From positions 1 to 36,724 of the forward strand of contig JAQBHI010000141.1 of the NCBI GenBank assembly GCA_032127875.1: a stretch of 36,724 nt of DNA, read 5' to 3'. The DNA comes from CADEEV01 sp032127875 (lineage in GTDB: Bacteria; Acidobacteriota; Vicinamibacteria; Fen-336). The position numbers and the translations under genes were made by a program. The notes beneath the pieces were generated by a model that was given only the letters and a program-made list of their open reading frames with translations, searched no databases and was not told the origin of the DNA. This document shows, piece after piece, positions 15,539 through 24,100 of this stretch (position 1 is the first letter of the stretch; every line of letters starts with the position of its first letter).

Positions 15539-16420
15539 CTACAGACGGTCGGCGAGGAGCAGGGCGTTGAGCGTCGCGAGGTAGACGATCGAGGCCAGAA
15601 ACAGCGTGCGGGCCGAGGCCAGGCTGCGCACCACGGCGGCTCGGACCGCGGCGGCGGTGAGCAGCAGGCCGAGCGCGATCGCACCGACCAGGTAGGCGCG
15701 GCCGGCCATGTCGGCGGCCGCAGGCGCCAGGCTCACGAGCAGCAGCGCCAGGCTGTTGGCCACGGCCTGGCGGCCCGTCATGCGGCCTTCGGGATCGACG
15801 ACCGGAAGCATGGGCAGGCCGCCGCGGGCGTAGTCCTCGCGGTAGATCGAGGCGATCGCGAGGAAGTGCGGGATCTGCCAGAGAAACAGCATGGCGAAGA
15901 GCACGTAGGCGCCAGGGTCGATGCTGCCCCGGGCCGCAGCCCAGCCGATGACGGGGGGCAGTGCGCCAGGGAAGGCGCCGACGATCGTCGAGAGAGAGGT
16001 TCGCGTCTTGAGCGGCGTATAGAAGAAGACGTAGGAGACCCAGGTGAGAAGCGCCACCGCCGCGGCTGTGGTGCCGGAGCGCCACGCCAGCAGCGCGAGG
16101 CCGAGTGTGGTCAAGGAAAGCCCGAACAGCGAGGCCTCGATGCGCCGGAGCCGGCCGGACGGAATCGGCCGGTCGCGGGTACGGTGCATCAGAGCGTCGG
16201 TGCGATGCTCGAGCACCATGTTGAGCACGCTGGCGCCCGCCGCCACGAGTCCGGTTCCACAGAGCATCGAGGCCAGACCGGCGCCATCAACGCTGTGTGT
16301 CGAGGCCATCACGTAGCCGACCAGCGCCGTGAACATCACCATCACCGTGATGCGCGGCTTGGTCAGCTCGAGGTAGTCGATCGCGAGCGGGCGCGAGGCC
16401 GCGAGGGCCGGGGAGCTCAT
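15539..16420 (-). CDS. ctaB: Protoheme IX farnesyltransferase (heme O synthase)
   Basis: Adds a farnesyl group to heme B to give heme O, the precursor of heme A. The 293-residue protein is an UbiA-type prenyltransferase with about nine helices. It begins YLELTKPRITVMVMFTALVGY. The Mg/diphosphate site reads NMVLEHRTDALMHRTRDRP, with a Glu in place of the first Asp, as in several non-gamma families. A second loop YTPLKTRT and the HFLAIASIYREDYARGG stretch are standard. The ATG at 16420 overlaps the ctaA stop by four bases, so the two heme A enzymes are coupled. Confidence 0.95.
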   Translation of the reverse strand: MSSPALAASRPLAIDYLELTKPRITVMVMFTALVGYVMASTHSVDGAGLASMLCGTGLVAAGASVLNMVLEHRTDALMHRTRDRPIPSGRLRRIEASLFGLSLTTLGLALLAWRSGTTAAAVALLTWVSYVFFYTPLKTRTSLSTIVGAFPGALPPVIGWAAARGSIDPGAYVLFAMLFLWQIPHFLAIASIYREDYARGGLPMLPVVDPEGRMTGRQAVANSLALLLVSLAPAAADMAGRAYLVGAIALGLLLTAAAVRAAVVRSLASARTLFLASIVYLATLNALLLADRL

Positions 16421-17421
16421 GCCACCCCGTGGGCGCCGGCGACCGGCCTGCCGTGGGCCGCAAGCCGTGTCGGCCGCGCGAGCCGGATCGCGCGCAGCGC
16501 CACGAACCAGCACGTGCCGAGCAGTGCCGCGCCTGTCGCTACATGGAGGGTCGTGGGCGTGACAGCCTTCGCCGTGAGCACGCTGGTCGCACCGAGGGCG
16601 ATCTGGCCGAGGGTCAGGCCGAGCGCCAGGTTGGACGGGCCCTTGAAGAGGGGCTCGGACGAGCGGTGAGCGGCGAGCCAAAGCCGCACCACGAAGGCGA
16701 GCACGATCAGGGCTCCCAGTCTATGCACGAAGTGCACCGAGATCGCGGCGTTCTCGAAGACCGGAATGACACGGCCGAAGGCCAGGGGGAAATCCGGGAT
16801 AGCCAGGCCTGCGCCCATGTGCCGCATCACCGCTCCTACGAAGAGCTGAAACCAGACGAAGCCCGTCGCGGAAAGGGCAGCGCCCCGGACGTCGGCCACG
16901 TCGGCGCGTGGCGCGCTCGCCCAGAGCCACTCGCGCGACATCGCGTAGGCCAGGGCGATGGTGATGCAAAAGAAAGTCTGCGCGAGACAGGCGTGGGCGA
17001 CAGATACCGGCGGCGGCAGCAGGTAGAGCACCGTCAGGCCACCCAACACACCCTGGGCTACCACGGCGGCGAGGCCAGCCCAGGCGAGCCTACGCACGCC
17101 GCGTCGCGGCTCATCGATGGCGGTCCACACGGCTAGCAGGAGCGTCAGGAAGCCGACGCCGGTCGCAACCATGCGATGGCCGTGTTCGTAGAAGATGCCG
17201 CCGACCATGGGGGGCATGAGCATCCCGTAGGAAAGCGGCCAGTCTGGAACCGCGAGGCCGGAACCCGTGCTCGTGACGAGCCCGCCGGCGAAGATCAGGC
17301 ACAGCGTCGCGCCGAGCGTGACGAGCGCCAGCCGGTGGCGCCAGGGACGATAAGCAGGGGAAGAACTCCGGGACGGCCCCGAGGGCTGCGGGCGGGACTC
17401 CGCCCCGGAGTTTGCGGACAA
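16417..17421 (-). CDS. ctaA: Heme A synthase (COX15/CtaA)
   Basis: Oxidises the C8 methyl of heme O to the formyl of heme A. The 334-residue protein has eight helices in two repeated four-helix halves. The first half shows GGLVTSTGSGLAVPDWPLS, EHGHRMVA and VSVAHACLAQ; the second repeats a shorter form (GAGLAIPDFPLA, HFVHRLGA, LHVATG). The four heme-ligand histidines can therefore be placed in the EHGHR, AHACL, VHRL and LHVAT segments. It lacks the cysteine pair seen in Bacillus CtaA loops. Start at ATG 17421, five bases after the lipoprotein gene. Confidence 0.95.
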   Translation of the reverse strand: MSANSGAESRPQPSGPSRSSSPAYRPWRHRLALVTLGATLCLIFAGGLVTSTGSGLAVPDWPLSYGMLMPPMVGGIFYEHGHRMVATGVGFLTLLLAVWTAIDEPRRGVRRLAWAGLAAVVAQGVLGGLTVLYLLPPPVSVAHACLAQTFFCITIALAYAMSREWLWASAPRADVADVRGAALSATGFVWFQLFVGAVMRHMGAGLAIPDFPLAFGRVIPVFENAAISVHFVHRLGALIVLAFVVRLWLAAHRSSEPLFKGPSNLALGLTLGQIALGATSVLTAKAVTPTTLHVATGAALLGTCWFVALRAIRLARPTRLAAHGRPVAGAHGVA

Positions 17422-17426
17422 GGGGA

Positions 17427-18203
17427 CTAGCCCTTGAGCGTGAGGTCGAGTGTTGCGGCCTCGCCACCCTTGACCGTGACGTTGCCGCTCACGGCCTTGT
17501 CCTTGCCCAGCTTGCCGTGCACGGCCTCGATCTCGTACTCGCCGTCCGGCAGGCCCTTGATCTCGAAGCGGCCGTCCTCACCGGTGACGGCGAAGAACGG
17601 GTTGGCGAGGACCGAGATGAATGCGCGCATCCAGGGGTGGACGTCGCAGCCGACCGGAATCAGCATCTCCGGCTTGTCGAAGCTCTTCTCCGACTCCATG
17701 CCCTGTCGGGGCTGGCCCACGTTGAACTCCGTGTTGAGCTGCGGGCGCGGGTGGATGTTGTGCAGCGTGTCGTCGCTGTTGCGGATTTTGAGCTTCTGGC
17801 CGGCGACCATCGCGAGCATGTGCGGCGTGTAGTCGCATCCGCGCTGATCGAGGACCACGTCCTCGGCGGGTGCCGAGTAGGCGCCCGAAGCCCCGCTCTT
17901 CACGTACACGAGCACGTCTCGCAGGCCGCCGTCCTTGACGTGGATCGGCTGACGCTCGAGGCCGTCCTTGTGCATCGCGGCGCACTTGGGGTCGGCGGTT
18001 AGCTTGACCTTCTCGGCCGCGGGGACGGCACCGTCGAAGGCGATCGTGCCGGTGATCGAGCCGGAGCCACTTGCGGGCGCTGCAAGCGGAGCCGCGGCAG
18101 GGGCTTCGGCAGGCTTGGGGGCTTCGCTACCGCCGCCGCAGGCCGCGGCGAAGGGCAGGCTGCCCAGAATAAGGACGAGCTTCGGAAGGGACTTCAAAGT
18201 CAT
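17427..18203 (-). CDS. Lipoprotein with a type-1-copper-like (cupredoxin) site and a carboxypeptidase-regulatory-like end
   Basis: A 258-residue lipoprotein; the signal peptide ends at Cys22 (FAAACGGG), followed by an Ala/Pro linker. The body (about 48-200) is cupredoxin-like. A TLHNIH segment gives His148 and the C-terminal loop CDVHPWM gives Cys186, His189 and Met192, together the four ligands expected of a type 1 copper centre. Cys74 and Cys123 could form a disulfide. Residues 205-258 look like a carboxypeptidase regulatory-like beta-sandwich (GRFEIKGLPDGEYEIEAVH). It opens the oxidase block, so carrying electrons or copper to the oxidase is a reasonable guess. The family is usually left unnamed. 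A GAGGAG lies ten bases before the ATG. Confidence 0.8.
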   Translation of the reverse strand: MTLKSLPKLVLILGSLPFAAACGGGSEAPKPAEAPAAAPLAAPASGSGSITGTIAFDGAVPAAEKVKLTADPKCAAMHKDGLERQPIHVKDGGLRDVLVYVKSGASGAYSAPAEDVVLDQRGCDYTPHMLAMVAGQKLKIRNSDDTLHNIHPRPQLNTEFNVGQPRQGMESEKSFDKPEMLIPVGCDVHPWMRAFISVLANPFFAVTGEDGRFEIKGLPDGEYEIEAVHGKLGKDKAVSGNVTVKGGEAATLDLTLKG

Positions 18204-18239
18204 GTGACGTCAACTCCTCAGGTTAAGTGGCGACCCTGT

Positions 18240-18268
18240 AGTTTCGTCGCTGGGCTCTCGCCTGTCAA
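18240..18268 (-). promoter_or_regulatory. Candidate promoter of the oxidase/heme A block
   Basis: On the minus strand a perfect TTGACA (18268-18263) is followed after 17 bp by GAAACT (18245-18240), a weak -10. The start point would be near 18233, 30 bases before the lipoprotein ATG. A TGACGTCA palindrome (18205-18212) lies between the Shine-Dalgarno (18219-18214) and the ATG. Confidence 0.4.
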
Positions 18269-18281
18269 GGATTCCGCGATC

Positions 18282-19379
18282 TTACGACTTCTGGTTGGTG
18301 TCTCGCTTTTTCGGTCCGCCCGAGGGGGGCGGCGTGGGGGTGGCCTCGGGCGCAGGCGTCTGATCGAACGCCAGCGCGATCACCGTGCGGTCGCGCAAGC
18401 CGACGTAGAAGCGATCGCCGATCGCGAGCGGCGGGGTGCGGATCTCCACCGGCGTCTTGAGAGCGCCGAGGCGCCGGCCGTTGCGGGCGTCGAAGCCCAG
18501 AATGTCGCTCTCGAGGCATGCGACCACCACGGCGCTGCCCATGAGGATAGGCCCGGAGAGCGGCCGTGATGGCAAGCCAGCGCGCCAGCGGAGGTGGCCG
18601 TTGCCCCGACCTACGGCGTAGAGGATGTTGTCGTAGGACACGAACAGCGCGGCGGGACCCAGCACTGCGCCGGCCTGGGTGATGTCAGCGCCAACCCTCC
18701 AGCGCCAGCGCGGGGTGCCCTTGGCAGCGCGCAGCGCGAGGAAGCGTCGATCGGCGGTGCCGACGAGCACATGGTCGCCGTCGACGAAGACGGGCGCCGT
18801 GATCGCGCCGACCGTGGCAAAGCTCCAAAGCGGGACTCCCGTGGCCCGCTCGCGGCTGTGCAGGGTTCCGTCCTCCCCGCCCGTGAACAGGCGGGACCCG
18901 GAAGCGACCGGCAGGCTGCTGATCTTTTCCGGGCTGCTCCAGAGATTGTGGCCATCCGCCGCGGAAAGCGCCACGAGTCCGTCGCCCGCCACGAACAGCA
19001 CGTCACGGTCGATGACGGGCGGCAGCTCACCGGTCACGCCGGAGGCCGAGCGCCACTGTTCTGCCCCGGTCGCCGGGTCGAGGCGGCGCACGCGGCCGTC
19101 CTCCTCGCGCAGCAGCAGGATGTTCTCGCCCGCCGCGACCCGGCCGCGTCCCCTCACCTTCCACAACTGCTGGCCGTCGTCGAGCCTGAGCGCGACGAGG
19201 CCGTCGCGTGTCGCCACGAACAGCCGCGAGCCGTCGCTCGCCAGCGGCGGCTCGATCAGCCCGCCGACGGTGGCCTTCCAGAAATTGGTGACGGGGAACA
19301 GCGTCGGGGGAGGAGCCAGCTTGATGGCGCAGGCCGCGACAAGAACCGCGGCAAGCGCCAAGGCGAGACGCTTCGTCAA
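18282..19379 (-). CDS. PQQ-type beta-propeller lipoprotein (BamB-like)
   Basis: A 365-residue lipoprotein whose signal peptide ends in the lipobox LVAAC with Cys17. The rest is a series of about seven PQQ-type blades, recognised by repeated G-x2-LW/G-x2-RW and 'G.VVAL' strands (DGLVALRLDDGQQLW, GAEQWRS, DGLVALSAADGHNLW, GTPRWRW, GHLRWRA, NGRRLGAL). It ends in a Pro-rich, charged tail. BamB, the outer-membrane assembly lipoprotein, has this architecture, but no bamA or usual bamB neighbour is here, so the name is only structural. The homology and lipobox favour the TTG at 19379 over an upstream in-frame start at 19472. A TATAGT box ends nine bases before that TTG. Confidence 0.82.
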   Translation of the reverse strand: MTKRLALALAAVLVAACAIKLAPPPTLFPVTNFWKATVGGLIEPPLASDGSRLFVATRDGLVALRLDDGQQLWKVRGRGRVAAGENILLLREEDGRVRRLDPATGAEQWRSASGVTGELPPVIDRDVLFVAGDGLVALSAADGHNLWSSPEKISSLPVASGSRLFTGGEDGTLHSRERATGVPLWSFATVGAITAPVFVDGDHVLVGTADRRFLALRAAKGTPRWRWRVGADITQAGAVLGPAALFVSYDNILYAVGRGNGHLRWRAGLPSRPLSGPILMGSAVVVACLESDILGFDARNGRRLGALKTPVEIRTPPLAIGDRFYVGLRDRTVIALAFDQTPAPEATPTPPPSGGPKKRDTNQKS

Positions 19380-19388
19380 GGAGTCTGA

Positions 19389-19418
19389 ACTATACCACGC
19401 TGGGCGCGGCGGTATAAT
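19389..19418. promoter_or_regulatory. Divergent -10 boxes between the propeller lipoprotein and guaA
   Basis: The plus strand has a perfect TATAAT (19413-19418), 31 bases before the guaA ATG. The minus strand has TATAGT (19394-19389), nine bases before the TTG of the lipoprotein. The arms TATACC (19391-19396) and GGTATA (19411-19416) form an inverted repeat. No convincing -35 is seen for either. Confidence 0.45.
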
Positions 19419-19449
19419 CCGCGGCCTCAGGAGGACCAAGGGCGCCACG

Positions 19450-20985
19450 ATGGATCGAGACACAATCGCCATCCTCGATTTCGGCTCGCAGTATACTCAG
19501 CTCATCGCGCGGCGCTTTCGCGAGCTGCAGGTCTATTCGGAAATCCTGCCTCCGGGAACCCGGTCGACCGCCCTCAAGGCCCGGCCGCTGCGCGGCATCG
19601 TGCTCTCCGGAGGACCGGACAGCGTTCACGACAAGAACGCGCCGCGCTGCGACGAGGCGATCTTCGAGCTCGGCGTACCGGTGCTTGGGATCTGCTACGG
19701 CATGCAGCTGATGAGCCACATGCTGGGCGGCGAGGTTCGCAGGGCGAACCGCAGCGAATACGGGCATGCGCTGTTCGAGAAGAAGGGGGATCCGCGTCTG
19801 CTGCGTGGCGTCTCGTCCCCGACGCGGGTCTGGATGAGCCATGGTGATTCGATCCTGCGGCCGCCCAGCGGTTTTGGCGTGGTGGGCGCGAGCGGCACCA
19901 ACGCCGTCGCCGCCATCGAGGACTCGGATCGGCGACTGTTTGGACTGCTGTTCCACCCCGAGGTCAAACACACCGACGAGGGTACGACGGTGCTCGCCAA
20001 CTTTCTCGACGCCTGCGGCTGCAGGCGCGACTGGAACGCCGCCTCCTTCGTGGACGAGGCGACGCGCAGGATCAAGGAGCAGGTGGGCGGCGGGCGCGTG
20101 CTCTGCGCCCTCTCCGGCGGCGTGGATTCCTCCGTGACGGCCCTGCTGATCCAGCGGGCGATCGGCGACCGGTTGACGTGCGTGTTCGTGGACAACGGCT
20201 TGCTGCGCAAGGACGAGGCGACGCAGGTCCGCCAGCGCTTCGCGGAGCGCCTCAAGCTCAAGGTCGTCTTCGTGGATGCATCCAAGCGCTTCTTGTCGAA
20301 GCTGAAGGGAGTCTCCAAGCCCGAGCGAAAACGCAAGATCATCGGCCGGGAATTCATCGAGGTCTTCAAGGTGGCGAGTCGCAAGGCCGGCAAGGCGGAG
20401 TTCCTGGCGCAGGGGACGCTGTATCCCGACGTGATCGAGTCGACCTCGGTGCACGGTCCCTCGGTCGTGATCAAGAGCCACCACACCGTCGGCGGCCTGC
20501 CGAAAAACCTGAAGTTCAAGCTGGTCGAGCCGCTGCGGGAGCTGTTCAAGGACGAGGTCCGCGCCGCCGGACTGGAGCTCGGGCTCGAGGAAGAATTCGT
20601 GTATCGCCAGCCATTTCCCGGCCCAGGTCTTGCCGTCCGCTGTCTCGGGCCGCTTCAGAAGGACCGTCTGGAGCAGTTGCGCGAGGCCGACGAGATCGTG
20701 GTGAAGGAGATCAAGGACGCGGGACTCTATCGTTCGCTGTGGCAATCGTTCGCGGTGCTGCTGCCGGTGCGCTCGGTGGGTGTGATGGGGGACTTCCGCA
20801 CCTACAATTACACGATCGCGATCAGGGCCGTGGAATCCGCGGATGGCATGACGGCCGACTGGGCGCGGTTGCCGCACGAGCTGCTGGCGCGCATCTCGAA
20901 CCGGATCGTGAACGAGGTGCATGGCATCAACCGCGTCGTCTACGACATCTCGAGCAAACCGCCGAGCACCATTGAATGGGAATAG
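19450..20985 (+). CDS. guaA: GMP synthase (glutamine-hydrolysing)
   Basis: Converts XMP to GMP using glutamine and ATP. The 511 residues fit the family. The class I amidotransferase domain has Cys82 (GICYGMQ), His169 and Glu171 (FHPEV). The ATP-pyrophosphatase domain has the PP-loop SGGVDSS (222-228), and the C-terminal dimerisation domain ends with the family tail STIEWE. The ATG at 19450 begins the homology (DRDTIAILDFGSQYTQLIARR). AGGAGG at 19429-19434 is 15 bases upstream, a rather long spacing. The gene stands alone between a divergent lipoprotein gene and dnaE. Confidence 0.97.
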   Translation: MDRDTIAILDFGSQYTQLIARRFRELQVYSEILPPGTRSTALKARPLRGIVLSGGPDSVHDKNAPRCDEAIFELGVPVLGICYGMQLMSHMLGGEVRRANRSEYGHALFEKKGDPRLLRGVSSPTRVWMSHGDSILRPPSGFGVVGASGTNAVAAIEDSDRRLFGLLFHPEVKHTDEGTTVLANFLDACGCRRDWNAASFVDEATRRIKEQVGGGRVLCALSGGVDSSVTALLIQRAIGDRLTCVFVDNGLLRKDEATQVRQRFAERLKLKVVFVDASKRFLSKLKGVSKPERKRKIIGREFIEVFKVASRKAGKAEFLAQGTLYPDVIESTSVHGPSVVIKSHHTVGGLPKNLKFKLVEPLRELFKDEVRAAGLELGLEEEFVYRQPFPGPGLAVRCLGPLQKDRLEQLREADEIVVKEIKDAGLYRSLWQSFAVLLPVRSVGVMGDFRTYNYTIAIRAVESADGMTADWARLPHELLARISNRIVNEVHGINRVVYDISSKPPSTIEWE

Positions 20986-21000
20986 AGCAACGGATGCGGG

Positions 21001-21110
21001 GCCTGCGCGCCGCCGGCGCTCCCTCCCACGCAGCAGGGGGAGCGGCGGTCGTCGCTGAGGCAAAGAGCGGTTCCCTCCCCCTACGTGGGGAGGGACAGGG
21101 TGGGGGGTTG
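21001..21110. repeat. REP-like palindromic intergenic element between guaA and dnaE
   Basis: The 147-bp gap holds two related hairpins. A perfect 9-bp stem TCCCTCCCC (21072-21080) / GGGGAGGGA (21087-21095) surrounds the loop CTACGT and is followed by GGGTGGGGGG. An imperfect version (GCTCCCTCCC ... GGGGGAGC, about 21018-21043) precedes it. Such paired C/G-run palindromes are typical of REP/BIME-like dispersed elements. It could also serve as the guaA terminator, though no T-run follows. Confidence 0.6.
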
Positions 21111-21132
21111 ATGACCGACAGGCCCCAGGCGA

Positions 21133-24100
21133 GTGCTCGTGGCTAGCCCTGACTTTGTTCACCTGCACCTTCACACCGAGTACAGCCTGCTCGACGGGGC
21201 GTCGCACATCGACGAACTGGTGGCGCGCGCCGCCAAACTGGAGATGCGGGCGGTCGGTATCACCGACCACGGCAATATGTTCGGAGCGGTGGCCTTCCAC
21301 GACGCTTGCAAGGAGGCCGGGCTCAAACCGATCCTCGGCTGCGAGATCTACGTCGCGCCGGGCAGCCGCCACGAGAAGACGATGCTGGGCCGAGAGGAGC
21401 CCTATCATCACCTGACGCTGCTCTCGACGAGCGACGAGGGCTACCACAACCTGGTGAAGCTCGTCTCGCTCGGCTATCTCGAGGGCTTCTACTACCGTCC
21501 ACGCATCGACAAGGACCTGCTCGCAAAGCACAGCGGCGGCCTGGTGGGACTGTCCGGTTGTCTTGCCGGTGAGGTCGCCGGCTACTTGCAGAACGGTCTC
21601 GAGGACGCGGCGCTCAACAGCGTCGGGCAGTTTGCAGAGATCTTCGGCAAAGATCGCTTCTACCTCGAGGTGATGGACCACGGCATCGAATTGCAGCAGC
21701 GCGTGAACCGCGGCCTGCTACGGCTGCGGGACAAAACCGGCCTGGCGCTGGTCGCCACCAACGACTCGCACTACCTTCACAAGGACGATCACCAGGCGCA
21801 CGACGTGCTGCTTTGCATCGGCTCCGGCAAGAAGGTGCACGAGAGCGAGCGGCTGCGCTTCGACACGCAGGAGTTCTACCTGAAGACGGCGGCCGAGATG
21901 GCCCGGCTCTTCCCGGATCATCCCGAAGCCCTGGAGTCGACGCTCCAGATCGCCGAGATGTGCGACTTCACGCTGAAGGGTGTCGACTCGCTCCCGGCCT
22001 TCGACGTCCCGGCCGGCTTCACGACCGACAGCTACTTCGAGAAGGTGGCGCGCGACGGCTTCGAGGAGCGCCGCAAGGTGATCGAGCCGCTGGTGTCCGG
22101 GGGCAAGCGGCGCTACCCGATCGCGAGCTATCTCGAGCGGCTCGAGAAGGAGATCGGCGTGATCCGGCGCGTCGGCTTCGCCGGCTACTTCCTGATCGTC
22201 TGGGACTTCATCCGTTACGCGCGAGACCAGCGCATCCCCGTGGGCCCCGGGCGCGGCTCGGCCGCCGGGTCCCTGGTCGCCTATTCGCTGAAAATCACCG
22301 ACATCGACCCGATCGAGGGCGACCTGATCTTCGAACGTTTCCTCAACGAGGAACGCATCTCACCCCCCGACATCGACATCGACTTCTGCGAAAACCGTCG
22401 CGGCGAGGTGATCGAGTACGTGACGCGCAAGTACGGGCGCGAGAACGTGGCCCAGATCATCACCTTCGGGACCATGAAATCGAAGGCCGTGATCCGCGAC
22501 GTGGCGCGCGTGATGGACATGAGCTACGCGGATGCCGACCGGATCGCCAAGATGATCCCGTTCGACCTCAAGATGACGCTCGACAAGGCGCTCGAGGAGT
22601 CGCCGCCGCTCAAGGAGGCCTACCAGAAGGACTCCAAGGTCAAGGAGTTGATCGACATCTCCCGGCGCCTCGAGGGGACCACGCGGCACGCCTCGACGCA
22701 TGCCGCCGGAGTGGTGATCTCGCCGGTTCCGCTCACGGATCTGGTGCCCCTGTTCAAGGGGAACACGGCGGAAGTCACGACTCAGTACGACATGAAGGGC
22801 GTGGAGCGCATCGGCTTGTTGAAGATGGACTTTCTGGGTCTGCGCACGCTCACGCTGATCGACGACTGCGTGAAGATGATCGCAGCGCAGACCGGGGCCC
22901 AGCTCGAGCCGGAGCATTTCCCGAGCGACGACGCGAAGACCTACGAGTTGTTCACTGCCGGGAAGACCAGGGGCCTGTTCCAGTTCGAATCCGACGGGAT
23001 GCGCGACATCCTGAAGCGCTTCAAGCCCGATCGCCTGGACCACCTGACGGCGCTAAACGCCCTGTATCGGCCCGGCCCGATGCAGATGATCGACGACTTC
23101 ATCAGGCGTCGGCACGGGCAGACCAAAGTCAGCTACGAAGCGCCGCAGCTCGAGCCGATCCTGCAGGGCACCTACGGGATCATGGTCTACCAGGAGCAGG
23201 TCATGCAGATCGCCTCGGCGCTCGCCGGCTATACGCTCGGCGAGGCCGACATCCTGCGCAAGGCGATGGGCAAGAAGCAGGCCGACGTCATGGCCACTCA
23301 GAAGCAGAGGTTCCTCGCGGGCTGCAAGGCCAGCAGCGTCCCGGAGAAGAAGGCCGCCAAGCTCTGGGACCACATGGAGCAATTCGCCGGCTACGGCTTC
23401 AACAAGTCGCACTCGGCAGCCTACGCCTGGGTCGCCTATCAGACCGGTTACCTGAAGGCGAACGCCCCGGCCTACTTCATGGCGGCGCTACTCACCTCGG
23501 AGCGCGCCAACACGGAGCGCATGGTCCACTACCTCGGCGAGTGCCGGGATATGGGCCTGCGCGTCCTGCCGCCGGACGTCAACGAATCCGCGATGTTTTT
23601 CACGGTAGTGAAGCGACCCGCCCCGGCCCCGACTGCGGCTGAGGCGCCCCCGACGGCGAGCGAAGCGGGATTCACTCCCGCGCAGCGAGCGGGGGGTTTG
23701 GGGGGGGCGGCAGAGCCCCCCCCGGCTCAAGCCGACGAGGTGATTCGTTTCGGGCTGGCGGCGATCAAGAACGTCGGCGAGGGCGCAGTCGAGGCAATCC
23801 TGCGTGCACGGCAGGCCGGCGGACCCTTCCAGTCGCTCTTCGATTTTTGCGAGCGGGTCGATCTGAAGGCCGTCAACCGGCGCGTGATGGAGAGCTTCGT
23901 CAAGAGCGGTTCCTTCGATTCGCTCGCGCGGCGGCGCTCCGCACTGCTCGGAAGCCTCGACCGCGCGATCGATGCGGGACAGAAGCAGCAGCGGGATCGC
24001 GAAGAGGGACAGTCGAACCTGTTCGGCATGCTGGCACCCGCCGAGGGGCAGGACCCGGGCGGGCCGCGGCTTTCGGACGCGGCCGAATGGGGCGAGGGTG

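Noticed and set aside
21111..21146. 12-codon frame ATG..TAG overlapping the dnaE start
   Set aside because: Could be a leader peptide, but it is too short to support and its G-run upstream belongs to the palindromic element.
19390..21681. 763-codon open frame antisense to guaA and dnaE
   Set aside because: Its product is low-complexity, His/Arg/Gln-rich and without motifs; it mirrors two well-supported genes and is a GC-rich shadow frame.
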